64,000 bases of DNA. It comes from Austropuccinia psidii. Its lineage: Eukaryota > Basidiomycota > Pucciniomycetes > Pucciniales > Sphaerophragmiaceae. A program made the translations under genes and the position numbers. Below the pieces are notes generated by a model. The model was given only the letters and a program-made list of their open reading frames with translations. It searched no databases and was not told the origin of the DNA. The stretch lies in contig JALGQZ010000008.1 in the NCBI GenBank assembly GCA_023105745.1, positions 49,962,618 through 50,026,617 of the forward strand. The letters run 5' to 3'. Below are positions 33,418-45,667 of the stretch, one piece after another; position 1 is the first letter of the stretch, and each line of letters starts with the position of its first letter.

Positions 33418-33654
33418 AAAATCCCAAATAGGCATCAAGAGACTCCTCCTCCAATCATCATCGAAGAAGAAGAGGAATGGGGAGTTTCTCAAATACTGGA
33501 CTCAAAGCTTAAGAGAGGAAAATTATGGTATCTGGTGGAATGGAAAGGTTTCAGTCAAGACCCAGAAAGATCTCCTTGGGAACCAATCAAAAACCTCAAA
33601 GATTTTCATTCGTTATATCCTGACAAGCCTGGGCCCAATTCTTCAAAAGCTTGA
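33418..33654 (+). pseudogene. Chromodomain at pol C-terminus (family D)
   Basis: In frame with integrase after TAA 33415. Reads PPPIIIEEEEEWGVSQILDSK and then YLVEWKGFSQDPERSPWEP, a textbook chromodomain with the aromatic positions Y, W and W visible. It stops at TGA 33652-33654. Chromodomains at this place define chromoviruses and target integration to methylated histone. Confidence 0.92.
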
Positions 33655-34458
33655 TTAATTATGGTTCTTGGTGGGGAGAGGAATTACCAAACGTAAGTCC
33701 CACTCCTGGTATGCACTTTTAGGGGTATTCTACTCTTTTTTGTTGTAAGCATCACCTTGGCCACTCTGTGAGCACTTTTCAATTTTGGACACAGATCTTT
33801 GGCATGGCTTTCAGCTTCATTTCCAATCTTATGGCCATATTCACTTGGGACAATGGGCCATTCACTTTTCAGTTCATTTCCAAGACTTCAAAATTCAAAT
33901 TCATTCCTTCAACATTTTTTGTTTTTAATTTTTATGGCACTGGCGGGAGTGGTAACTACCAAAAGTAGGTTCCTCTCCTGGTGTGCACTTCCCTGAGGGG
34001 TCTACAATCTTGTCAAAACATCACCTTGGCCACCTTTTGAGCACCTGGAATCAAATTTCTCTTTGCAGGTCCTTGGCCAATTTCAAAATCAGTTATCAAC
34101 CTTGGTGATGAAGATTGGAACCTCCTCAAGACTCAATTCATTTATCTTTTCTCTTTTCTCTTTCTTTAATTTTCATTTTCATTCTTTATATTGAATTTTA
34201 TTTTTATTTTCATTTTATCATATTGAAAATTCATCTCAAAGAATATTCATTCATTACAACATCATCAATAATGAAGCCAATTTCAAAAGAAGATCAAGCA
34301 AGTCCTGCGTCATATGACAAATTTTTAATATCAATTATTATTTTATTTTCCTCTTAAAAGAACTTTCCTCTATCCGACTCTCAATCCTTTCCAATAGCCT
34401 CAACAGGCTTCACCTTGTATTGGTGCTCAGGAGCTCACCATTTCAAGGTGGGGGGTAC
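33655..34458 (+). repeat. 3' noncoding region of family D with a ~265-bp duplicated segment
   Basis: Two related blocks, each with TACCAAA-GTA, CTCCTGGT(A/G)TGCACTT and CACCTTGGCCAC plus GAGCAC, lie near 33685-33777 and 33955-34046. The same pair is seen in the inverted fragment at 6664-7037. The region ends with the purine-rich AAGGTGGGGGGTAC before the 3' LTR. No gene. Confidence 0.7.
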
Positions 34459-35898
34459 TGTCACAACCAGGGCAATTCACCTCCTTGGATCTCCATATGG
34501 CATATCAAGCCACAGTCCTTTTATGGCCAATTGGCCATATCCATCACCAGTGGCCAATATGGCCACTTCATCATCTTATGGAACATTTATGGCCATTTTT
34601 CTTTTGGGGCCTTCATGACCCTTCACCTCAATCCAGAAGCCATAGCGGCAATTTATGCCCAATTGGGTATTTCTGGTCATTTCCCTCAAAACCAGGGGAA
34701 ATGGCCCAAATACCTGTTTTGGCCATTTGGGCTCATAATGCCCATTTTGTGCATTTTTGCGCATTTGCGCACTTTGACGCAAAGTGTCCAAATGACACTT
34801 TCCCGCCCTTTGGGACAGTTTTTGGCTCAGAACCCAAAAGTGGCCAAAAACCCCAAAGGACCCAGAAACACCTTTTCAAGCTCTGAAGCCATCACATCCA
34901 TCTTTTTACCCTCTTTCTTTCCATCTCAAGACCTTTGGACTTAATATTGTTTCCAATGAACCAATATGCCATAAATGATGTTATATATCATTATGCATCA
35001 TTTTTCAACAGCAATTCAATGGTGGCAATATCAAATGGTCATTTCAATATTCCAACATATCATCACGTCATCAAGGCACCTAATCATTCAGAGGACTCAT
35101 CAAGGCTCAAGAGCAAGTGTTTCAGTGTCAAAGACTAATCATGCCATCAAGACGTCATTGGATAATTTCATTCACAGTATTCCTCCAAGGCAATACTGTT
35201 CAACCATTCTCAAGGGATTCAAGAGGCAATCAATTCATTAATTCATTTGTCAAGTGTCAAAGCTCCACTCAATCCATCTTGGCAACCACCTTCATTTCAA
35301 TACAGTCTGGATCCATCAAGAACTGTATTTCATTTTGAAGTATGGGAAATTCATTCAACCCATTTCAATTTCAATATTAGCCAGCTGTATCAATTCTCAA
35401 AACAATCAATACAGCCTCAAGGATCAATAAAGATCAGGTTTCAGCCTGAAGAACTCAAGCTCCCAACTTCTCATATATACCGGCTACCCTTTCCACCCTG
35501 GGGGGTTTTCCCAGTTAATTAATATATTTTGATTTTATTTTATCTTTATTTATCTTATCATTTTATTAAGTGAATACTGATATTATCAAGTCAGTCATTT
35601 AGCACCTTTTCTCTCTTTCTTTCTTCGCCTGTCAATGGATATTTGGTGGTCATATCCTTACTAATTCCATTGTTCATTTTGGCAGGTTGAAACAGTGATT
35701 AAGGACTTACTTGGTTGGCTCTTTGGCCATTTGGCTTCTCTTTCCCCTTATTGCATCTCATCTTTGTACCTGCATATTTCTTAGAGGAATTTATTCTTTT
35801 ATTTTTATTTATTTATTCTTTTGGAGTCTTCCAAGTGAGTTCCCTGATTGCTGAGTACCAGGCCACTCTTGTATTTCTGTCCAAGAGCCCCTGTGATA
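34459..35898 (+). mobile_element. 3' LTR of family-D element
   Basis: 1440 bp, TGTCACAACCAGGG to CCCCTGTGATA. Uninterrupted, it shows where X entered the 5' copy (between 35145 and 35155). Followed by GAAAC, the target duplication. Confidence 0.96.
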
Positions 35899-35903
35899 GA
35901 AAC

Positions 35904-36513
35904 ATCCATTAATTGTAATCACAATATTTCCCATTTCCCTTAAATAAAGAAGACTTTCATATTTTAAGTAAACAAACATTAGAATGATGAAGAAATTACA
36001 CTAAGACCAAGTTCATAATCACAAAATTGAATAACATTATTCAAATGATTAAAGTAATATTATCTGAATAATTGCAATTATATTAGAGAAGGATTCTCAT
36101 AGACATATTTCCCATCCTATTAGTAAAAGAAAAATTATGATAGAATTTGTTTTCCCACTTAGCTCATGACAATTATGGCATTTTGAAATTGAGACTATGA
36201 TCATGTTAAAAGCCCCTAGGTGCTTATAATAAAAAGAATAACAGGAATTTATAATATTGAAATTTTATTATTTTATAAATTCATTATTTCAATTACGGTA
36301 ATATAATTGGTTTCAAAAATTTGACTCCCAAAATAATACGAATTTTATAATTATTTTGGTACCTATGGGAGTATCATTCATAAAGGTCCTCTCAGTAATT
36401 TCTTTTTGTTTTTTTTCTATAAATCATAATCCTGATTAATCCAAACAAATAATAAGGAGTCAAGGTAATAATATAAATTTTTTTTAGAAAAGAAACTATG
36501 ATATCACTAAAAC
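35904..36513. other. AT-rich spacer, no gene
   Basis: About 600 bp between elements D and E with no open frame of note and no repeat that I recognise. Confidence 0.6.
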
Positions 36514-38644
36514 TGTGAGCCTGTGAGGTATGTATAACATACCCATAAGGCCACAAATGACTTTATATACAGTTGATTTAGTCTTCAACAGAATTTTTAA
36601 TTGAATTTAAGATAAATAATAATAAAGAATAAGTATAAATTTTTTTGATAAACAAAGCTATAAATATTATTTCATTTTTGGATTCTACACCAAAAATGAC
36701 CTAGGGTACACCCATAGGGTGTTATACCCAAAAAGGCTTATTTCTTATGTTATTGGAAGATTTAAGAATCTCACAGTACTAGTGTAACGTTTTTCCCATT
36801 TTTTTAAAATTGTTAAGCTTAAGCTTAAATAAGCTTAAATTTAAGTTTGCATAAGGTTTATGCAAACTTACCAAAATTTTAGTTAAAATTGAGGTGTTGT
36901 GTATATTTACTGAATTGGCTGAGGATTTGCCATACAGAATGTAAATCCTGTGTGAGCTCAATTTAAAAGAGTTTAAGACCATAGTATGGCTTTAAATAAA
37001 TAAAAGGGCAAAATCCACACAAAAAGGTGGGACAAAGGAAAAAGACCAAACAGAGCTGGGGTAACCAACTTTTTGGATCTGCAAGGATTCAATTAAGGTT
37101 GTCCACCTGTATTGGAGGATTCTCAACCTTATTTAAACCTTAAGATTAGACTTTGATCCAACCTTAAGGTTTAAACTGGTTTTAACCCAATTTGGACAGG
37201 AATTTCAAGCTGACAAAGGATAAGTTCCAATATTCAGGCTTGATCTCAAAGATTTTGAGACCTTTCAAAGCTTAAATAAGCTTAAACATTGAAGGTTACA
37301 AGCATTAAAACCTTATCAAAAGTTAAGGTTTGATATGTATTGCTATTTCATGTGGAAAAATAGTAATAACTTCAAAAATTCATTAAAAATCCAATTCTTA
37401 ATTTATTTGCTTGAACATTTCACACAGCTTACAATTTAATATTATCTATATATAAGTTAGATTTCAAGTATCTCTTATAAAAAGAATTCCTGGGTAATTA
37501 GGCTGCAAATCTACTCTTTTAACCATACTTGAAGAAAATTAAGATTTATTTAGAAATTAATTAAAAATTGAGTTTAAGGGATTTCTGCTTGAGACTTTAT
37601 TTTTAAGTTGTTCATGTGATGAACTTTAATATAGGTAAACTTCTTTTATATTAAAACTTAAAATAATTAACTTAAATTAGGATTAAAGCTACTTGGAGTT
37701 AAGAATAACACTGGTAACTTTAAATTGGAATTAAACATAAGCTACCTTCAGTTAAGAACCTTATTTTTAAGCATGGTTTTTCAGTTTTGACCTGAGCACG
37801 CCATGTACATCAATTATGAATCATGAGAGCTGCTCTGTAGACATAAAAAGAGTCTTTCCATCACTGCTTTTGTCCAAAATCAATTATCAATCCAATCATA
37901 TTAGACATTTAAACAGGTAAATTTTTATTATATATAAAATCTCATTATTAAAGTTATCTTAAGTATTTTATTCTTTATAAATGTTAAATTAAAGAATTGA
38001 AATCATAGAAGTTAGATTATCGGTGTAATCACCTATAATATATTTTATGTTATGAAATTATTGTCTTTAAAATATCTTTTAAAATCCACAAATTCCTCTC
38101 AAAACTCTTTAATCATAATTTTTATTATAAAAAGCTGTTTTATCTTTAAAAATATTGATTTTTAGCATTTCTTTAACTTATAATGATCATTTAATATAAT
38201 AACTGTTGTTGTTTAACTTGTTAAATTAAATTTATATTATAAGTAAGTTTTCTCTAAAATTCTATATCTTTTTTTATATAGAATTTTTCTATAAGAATTA
38301 TTTCTGCACAGTGTGTGTTTTAATTCTTTTATAAATAATTTCTATATATTATTTATAAGTGGTTAAATATTTCTATTTTACACATGTAATTGTCACATTA
38401 AGAGCTTTACACTTCTTATTGTTATAATTGTCAGTGACTATAACAATAATAGAATAATTATTCTATTTTTTTATTATTGTTTTATATAATAATAATTAAA
38501 TTTGTTTTTTATCTAATTATTTATAATAATTATATTTAAATTTGTGGTTATAATATTTTATTATATTATATTTTTCTATTGAGGACAGTCATAGTACTCT
38601 TGATATTGCTACTATCATCAAGAGTTTCATAGGCAAACATTACA
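36514..38644 (+). mobile_element. 5' LTR of family-E element
   Basis: 2131 bp from TGTGAGCCTGTGAGG to CAAACATTACA. A TATA-like CATAAAAAGAG is at 37842-37852 and a donor-like AAACAG|GTAAAT at 37916/37917, with the same spacing as in LTR A. The internal 67-codon minus frame at 36779 is not supported as a gene. Confidence 0.88.
37842..37852 (+). promoter_or_regulatory. TATA-like box of LTR E
   Basis: CATAAAAAGAG, about 73 nt before the donor-like AG|GTAA at 37917. Placement matches the LTR A box; the call rests on that parallel. Confidence 0.45.
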
Positions 38645-38646
38645 TT

Positions 38647-38664
38647 TGGGGGCCTGGCTGTGAT
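38647..38664 (+). other. Primer-binding-site-like sequence of family E
   Basis: TGGGGGCCTGGCTGTGAT, 2 nt after the LTR, differing at one position from the family-A site. Confidence 0.65.
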
Positions 38665-39192
38665 TTTAACCAATTTTCAGGACATAAATCATATTCTAGA
38701 CCTTATTTTACTGTTTTTTGATGTAAAATTCCCATATTTACTTTAATATTGGCTATTTTGGGACTTATCCCTTATAAATAATCTTTAATATATTAATAAA
38801 GTTTTTTTTTTCTTAATAATATTGTTTGAAAAAATATACTATTGAGTGACTTGGAATAAATTTCTTTTTTCTAACCAGTGGCTTTTTATCACATCACAGA
38901 CTTTAAATTTATTCTTTGAGTTATTCTAGTATAAAGTGAATAATAATAAAATTTTGATTAATATCTTATTAATTGCATAATTATCATTTTTTTAAAGAAA
39001 ATATAAAATCAAATGAAAAATTCAAAAAATTAAAAATCTTTACTAAAAATATTTTTTCTTTAATCTTAGACATTTTTCTCTATTTTCAACGTAATTTGCC
39101 ATAAATTACATTAAAACAACTTTATCCAATAAGCTGAGTTTATAAGTTATTTTTATTGTTTGATAAAATAACTTATATATATTTTTCTCTAG

Positions 39193-40697
39193 TGTCATCC
39201 ATCAGAGAAAGCTCTTCAGAGTTTAGTATTGGAATTCAAACTAGCCCAGCACCAAGGGGTTTAATTACCAAGGAACCCTTTAAAGATCCAGCAGGTGAAT
39301 TCAATCCATTTCTTAGTCTTACTTGCTCTATATTGACGTTAAATGACTCCTACTAGAAGTGGAAGTGACTATTCCATCCAATCAAATGGATCTGGACCAG
39401 GACATTCCAGTCATAAATCAAAAAGACAAGAATGTCAGCCCAGAGGAGAGACACAAATGGAGAATGCCAGAACTTCCACCAATTCCCAAAGGTTATCCAG
39501 AACCTTTGACACTCTTATTGAGAGTTCAGAAGCTGACATAACTGCTATTGCTGTTGTTAGACCTGAATCACTTTCAACAGGAAACAATAGAGATATACCA
39601 GTCTCAGTACAAAAACTGGTTTATGGGGGCAAAGCAGCAAGAGTGAGAACTTCTCCCAATTCTTTGGATAGGCACCATGAGCTCATATCTTCAAGTGAAG
39701 AAGCTCATGGTGCCAGAAAAGACAGAGGAACTTCTGAAGGGTTGGACACCCATTTCTTGCAAAGGACAAGTCCAACAGATAAAAGCTTGGTTGAAAAACC
39801 AAAGCATGTTATCAAAGGACCAGAAGAAGAAGTTGGCCCAAGGCAAGGAAAACAGCCCAGTAGAATCTCCCCAAGCCTCCACAAGCAAAAGTCTTCCTCA
39901 AAAAGTTCCAAACAAGCCCAAGAAAACCCCAAAGACCAACCAGAAATGCAAGCAAAAGGCAAAGGGAAAGGCAAAGCCCAAGTGGAACAAGCCTTACCTG
40001 CAGAATTACAGGATTTCCAAGAAAGATAAGACAGCCATGGACAATGTGTTCAATATGGCAAGAACTCTGATAGAATTCAAAAACAAAGAAGAGGAAAGAT
40101 TAAGCCAATATTTTCCAAAAAAATTAGACCTTGTAAGGCTTATAAACCAAATTGAAACTTGTAATAAAGCAATTGTAACAAAGCTTAAAAAATTTGAGTA
40201 TATCCAACAAAAGTTGTGTAATGAGATACTGCAAGTAAAGGAGTCACAAAAGACCATTATTGGCCGTGAAAATGTTAATAAAGACAATTCTTTGTCTTTG
40301 ACACAAATTTGTGCAAGAATTGAGTCTAATATTACCTTACTTAATCAACCAGATGACAATTCTATTGCTTTTCTAACTAGACAGTTGAAAGATTTAAGGA
40401 TACAAGTTCAAAACTTGGAAACCTCAACTGGGCACAATGCAGCTCCTCTCCAAGAAAAATTGGAAAAAAGTGATGAAGAAAGACTTGAATTTAAAGATGA
40501 TATTCAATCAAGTATCAATAACATATCACTGAAGAATGATTTTCCAAGGCAGTATACACCAATTCTTGACAGAAATGTGCTAAACTTAAATAATGACTTA
40601 CATCATACGATTTCAAGTAATGCAGAAGTAGAAACTGCTTGCAATTTTAAAGAAATTCCAATACTAGAGGAAAGGCCAACCTTCAGTGGTGAAGGGG
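39193..40697 (+). pseudogene. gag of family E (probably spliced, one nonsense codon, truncated)
   Basis: The AG-bounded segment 39193-39294 is open, ends at G|GTGAAT, and joins in phase to 39357 (after CTACTAG), reaching ATG 39386 (MDLDQDIP). A further candidate intron 39492-39560 has the same phase as in family A and removes TAA 39539. TGA 39644-39646 replaces a tryptophan seen in family A (DWEMLP). From 39677 the frame is open to 40705: basic region, then MDNVFNMARTLIEFKNKEE, a coiled coil (LDLVRLINQIETC onward) and the capsid start. An overlapping frame, 39343-40029 (MTPTRSGSDYSIQS, 228 codons), is open over the same DNA. It is cut at about 40697 by the junction with LTR A. Confidence 0.75.
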
Positions 40698-41992
40698 AAG
40701 AATGATGTATTCTTTACTAAAATATTCAAGGTATAACCCCTTGAAATCATGGTTTGAAGTTTAAAATAGTAAATTTTGACAGAAAAGATGAGTTACAAGA
40801 AAAATCATCAAAAATACAGTTTTTATGATGTAATAAAATTCTCTTGGAAGCTTAATAGGGACATGCCATGCTATCAGAATCCACTCTCATAATAGCTGTA
40901 GCGTGTATAACTTAAAAGTTATTAATGATCAAAGTTTAAGCTTAAATTTGATCATTTAAGATCACCACTGTAATCTTATTTTAAGCTTAACAGTCATATA
41001 AGTGATAAAGCTGGTGAATAATATTAGAATATGATGAATACCAATAAAATTCACGAATTTTAGGCTTCTGCCAAGCCTATGATGTCATCAAACTTAGAGC
41101 TATAATGATAACTCTAAATAATGGCATAATTATGAGGTAAGATGGTTTGATCATGATGTAATCATCACCAAACCTTAAAATATTGATTAATTCTAGTAGA
41201 AAGCATCAGTACCCGTCTACTAGAAGCCTTCTGGACTCTAGGAGGGAGGTATATACTATAAATAGAGCTCTTTTTACTCTGTTTTCCCCTCAGATGCTTA
41301 CAAAACATTAAATCATTAAATAAAAAGTAATTTCTTTATTCTTTATATATAAAACTTTCTTATTATTAAAGACCAAAGATAATGTTATTATAATCCTCAT
41401 CTCTGACGTGATTATTGCACTTATTTAATTGTTTTGTTAAAATTTCTCTGAAAAACCTCTATTCCACATAAAATCAAGAAAAACTGTAATTTCTCTTAAA
41501 ATTTATTGTAACTACAATTGAAATAAGTTTTATTTACATTTTTAGGCATAAAATTATTCAAAATTATTATATTAAGCATTAAAAGTAGGTTATTTCTCTT
41601 ATTATAATAATTTTTCTCTATTATTACTTTAATAATTCTATAATTGATATAAATAGTATTAATATTAATTTATAGCTTTGATATTAGTAATATTATTATT
41701 ATTAATTGTTTTTTATTAATAGAGGATAATTTTTTTATGCCTTTATTATTTTTTGGTAACAATATAAAGTGCTTTCAAATATATTAATATACTTACTTAT
41801 TATATTATTTTTTATAATATAAATTATATAATTATATTTATTTAATAATATAATTATTTTACGCCATAATTATAATAATACTTTATTATTATAATTATTT
41901 TTATCTTATTTATTTCATTTATAAGGACATTCATAGTACAATAAGTAAAATATTTGTAATTTTTACTTATTGTTTCATAGTCAAACCTTACA
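40698..41992 (+). mobile_element. LTR family A, 5'-truncated, fused to element E
   Basis: Matches LTR A from the GAAGAATGATGTA block (22830 in the 3' LTR) to the terminus CAAACCTTACA. The first ~700 bp are missing. TATA-like box at 41256-41265. No target duplication is expected at such a junction. Confidence 0.92.
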
Positions 41993-42640
41993 CTTCACTT
42001 CTTAAGGCCCAGTTCAGGAAATTGTTTCAAATTTATTTTTAAATTAAAATTACTCAAACCTTAATTTGTTGTAATTTAAATTTTTTCTCAAAATTATTTC
42101 AAACATTGTATGTGTTCACAAGTTATTAACCATTTAAGTAGGTTTTGAATTAATTTCAAGTTTCAATTCAGCATTTATTATTATCAAATTTCATTAATTA
42201 TTACTCAAAGCCTTCCAAATTTGGAAGAAGAAATGATTTCAAAAATAAATTGAGTTGTGTTGTATAGAAAATTCAACAAAACTCAAAGCAAGGTGGTATA
42301 TTTTGAAATAATTTTCAAAAAAAATTGAAATTAAAAAAAATAAAATTTGATTAATGTTAATTTCAAGATTATTTTGAAATAAATCTGAAATTGATCTCAA
42401 AACTCAATCATAAACCAGGCCTAATGCTCATCTCTCAATCTACTGAGAAGTCTGCCCAAAGAAAAGGTAATTCCAAATACTCATATCAAATAGAGTGGAA
42501 AGGGAGGATAATTTTCTATCTATATACAGTAGAGCATGTCCTAGCCCATACCTGTTGGTGGACACATTTTTCAATTGGTTTTGACAGCTTATGGTAGCTG
42601 AGAGGTCGTGTCAAAACCCATACTGTTTTTGGACCATTGG
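41993..42640. other. AT-rich spacer, no gene
   Basis: About 650 bp; only a 68-codon frame (42391) with no recognisable content. Confidence 0.55.
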
Positions 42641-45600
42641 TGTCACAGGGGCTCTTATGGAAGCAAGAGTGGCCTGGCACTCAGGAATCAAGAGCTCACT
42701 TGGAGGGCTCCCAAAGAATAAAGAAATAAGGGAATCTACTTCTTTAAAAAAGAATAAAAGGTAAAGAAAAGTATGCCAGAAGATAAAGAGAAAAGGGGGA
42801 AGCCAATGGCCAAGATAATGAAGAAGCCAAGAAGCCAGCCAAGTGAATCCTCAATTCACTGTTTCAACCTGCCAGAAAGAATAATGGAATTAGTAAAGGA
42901 TATGACCACCAATATCCACTGACAGGCAAAGAAAGAAAAGATAAAGGTGCTGAATGACTGACTTAATATTATCAGTATTTACTTTAATAAGGTAAAAGAA
43001 AATAATAATAAAAATAAATCCAATATATTAATTAGCTGGGAAAAAAGTCCCCAGGTGAGGAAAGATGGCCAGTATATGTGAAAAGCTGAAAAGCTGATCC
43101 TGGAAGGTGAGTCACCCAGCTGTATTGTCTGAATTGGTCTAATACAGCTCTGGCCATCTTGAGAATTGAGCTGTGGGACTGAATTCCCACAGTGGAATAT
43201 GAATTGGGCCAAGGCCATACAGGATGCTTAATTACTACCTGTATGGACCAATTGAGTTGTCCAAGGGATGCGGAATACTTGATGCCTTGACAATGATTGA
43301 AATTATTGATTACCTCTGAGAATTGCCCTTATAATAGTCCTTATGAGAATTGACAACCCAGCTCCTGCAGGGCCAGGTGGTTGGAGTCCTTGAATGATCT
43401 TCTGGTAGCTGCCAGGGAATTGTCAGACTGAATAGCTGAAAATTCCTCCTTCGACATTGGTGATGGATTTGGGACTTTATTTGGAATCACGTAATTGGAT
43501 CCTGAAAGTGTCACCATTTGATTGCTAAGTAAAAATGGTGCATAATGGTATATTATACCATATATGCACCACTCCTGGTGCATTGAGGAAGGAGAAGACT
43601 TCCCCTCAATATGAAGGGAAACCTTGCTTGTCAGCCTGTGACTCAAAACCAGAGCACAAGCATGACAGCCAAAATACCATAAACCAATGGTATAGCCAAG
43701 ATACCACCAAAACATGGAGCTGAGCAAAATCAGCTCAAAAGGTATCAAACGAAAGAGGAAACTCACCTCTTTCTGAAAATATAAGTCCCATCACCATAGG
43801 ACAAGAAATAACAAAGTTATTGCTGAGCATGAACCTTGATTTTCACCTCTCATCTAAAATCTAGAGGGAGAGGCTTAACCCCCATCAAATGGGTACTCAA
43901 AATGAAGCTCTAAGCCAGGGCTATTCAATGGTACCAGCCAAACTGAGCTAGCACCAATATTGCTGGAGTTATGGTCAATTTCAGGCCCAATAAGCGTGAA
44001 CAAAACATTCACCTCTCATCTAACTTCTACAGTTTTAGTGTGAGATACTTGAAGTGGGGTCTTTTTGGAAAGAGCAAAATCAGGGCTATCTGATGGTGTC
44101 ATCCATTTCTTCATAGCCCAACTAGAACAAAAGGTATGGTGCAAATAAGCTCAATACAGCTTTTTGCCTATACCACACAAATGTACAAAAATCTTGTACA
44201 TGGGATAACTTTGCCATATTTAATGATACCCATGTCAAATGAGGTACCATTGTGTAGAGCACATACAAGGCTACACACCGAATCAATTTTGAGGTTGATA
44301 TCTCAAGAATTGACAAAGTTATGGCTGTTTTAAGGTCATATTCCCACCTGCTGTCATATACAGCCTTGCCATGGGATAATATCCCATAACCATGAATTTG
44401 AGGTGTCAAATACACAAAGAAGCTTGTTTTTAATTCAATACCTCATATGTCATTCAATACTGGGGTCTCATACAGTTTCTGTACAGCATTCTACACGTCA
44501 TACACATCAGAATCAGGCTGTGAGGTCCCCAGATGAAAATTTTCACCCTGTATTGGTGAAAACTGCCCAGATGTGGTTTCAAAACCACATCTGAGCCCAA
44601 TACAGGCTATACAGGCTGTTTGCAAACCAGAAGCCAGTACTAGAGAGTGAAAAAATCTTCACTTCCTCTACGTGGAAAGGTCTAGCACCCTTTCCACCCC
44701 ATTTCAGGATAAAAAGGAGGCTTTTCACAGCCAGAATTGTTTCCTCATCCTGCTCTTGAATATCCTACATAGTAAACTGTCCAAAACAGTTTTACTCTTG
44801 GGTAATAATAAGGGTATAATTATAATCTTAATCATTGTAGTTCTTATTATAGTAATCCAACTGGTAAGACTGCATCCAGGGTTCTCAATAGCGCTCACCA
44901 CCACTATTTTACAATAGTAGAACCCTATTATATTATTAAAAAACTCTTATTTTAAAATTATTTTCACAAGTCACAGTCATAGTTCTAGCTGTAAATAGCC
45001 TAATTACTGCTTCAACATAGACTCCAGCTGACATTGCTGGGAGCTGAGTTGGTGGCCTCTGGTGGTTTCCAGAGGCCGTGGACTGAACAATTGGTGTCCA
45101 TAGAGCTTTTTGGCCATTTTGGGTCCTGAGGGTCTTTTATGGCTATTTTGGGTTGGATGGAATTTGGGGCAAAAAAATGGCTCAGGTGGGCCAACCTGGC
45201 CTTGGGGGCTGATGATCTTCCCCCTTGGCCCCTTTTGGCACTATTGGATTCAGGCCAAAAGGGGCCTAAATGGCCTACAGACCCCGGCCCACGGGTTTTA
45301 GAGGCCGTAGGGGGCCTAAATGGCCCAAAAAGGCCATTTAGGCTCAAACCCCCAAGATAAAAGGGGTTGGGCCAAGAGCCCTGGAGGTGGCTAGAGGGGC
45401 CATAGGTCCCTACAAGATTGAAAGGACCCCCCAGGTCCAAAAACAAGGATAATGGCCTGGGGGTTGGCCAAAAAGACCAATGAAGGCAGGCTATGGCCTG
45501 GGGCCATATTTGGCCAGTGGAAGAGTGTTATGGCCAAGAGGCCATATAGCACCAAAAAAGGTACAATTGGCCATAAACATATTATATGGCCAATTGACCA

Positions 45601-45667
45601 TAATTTGGGTTCAGGTTGGAATTGCCACAACACCCATTGAGGGGGTTGATTATTTGTGGTTGTGACA
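42641..45667 (-). mobile_element. D-like LTR, inverted, split by a solo LTR B
   Basis: Begins TGTCACAGGGGCTCTT and ends GGTTGTGACA, the complements of the LTR D ends, and parallels LTR D along its length at clearly lower identity. Minus the nested LTR B (43629-45033) and its 5-bp duplication it is about 1.6 kb. Flanks are ATTGG and ATTTT, so no exact target duplication. Its inner end (45040-45640) is unusually rich in GGCC words. Confidence 0.8.
43629..45033 (+). mobile_element. Solo LTR family B, TSD TTGCT
   Basis: 1405 bp, TGTCAGCCTG to CAGCTGACA, with exact 5-bp duplication TTGCT at 43624-43628 and 45034-45038. The reference copy for family B. Confidence 0.96.

Larger units (their letters stand above)
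24500..35898 (+). mobile_element. Full-length Ty3/Gypsy chromovirus-type element, family D (degenerate)
   Basis: LTRs at 24500-27899 and 34459-35898, both starting TGTCACAACCA. The 5-bp duplication GAAAC at 24495-24499 and 35899-35903 is exact. The 5' LTR ends GTGACA and the 3' LTR GTGATA, one mutation. The interior encodes Gag, protease, reverse transcriptase, RNase H, integrase and a classic chromodomain, but in at least four frame blocks with several stop codons. LTRs differ visibly more than those of family A, so it is older. The 5' LTR was later hit by element X. Confidence 0.96.
36514..40697 (+). mobile_element. Ty3/Gypsy-type element, family E, 3'-truncated
   Basis: 5' LTR (36514-38644), primer-binding-like site (38647-38664), leader and gag up to the capsid start (EERPTFSGEGE), after which the sequence switches abruptly to LTR A. 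Related to family A: same LTR ends, same primer site and homologous gag. No pol and no 3' LTR in the window, so no target duplication can be checked. Confidence 0.9.

Noticed and set aside
45012..45446. 144-codon minus-strand ORF
   Set aside because: Open because of the GGCC-rich composition of the D-like LTR; overlapping frames on the other strand are equally open and the LTR D copies lack it.
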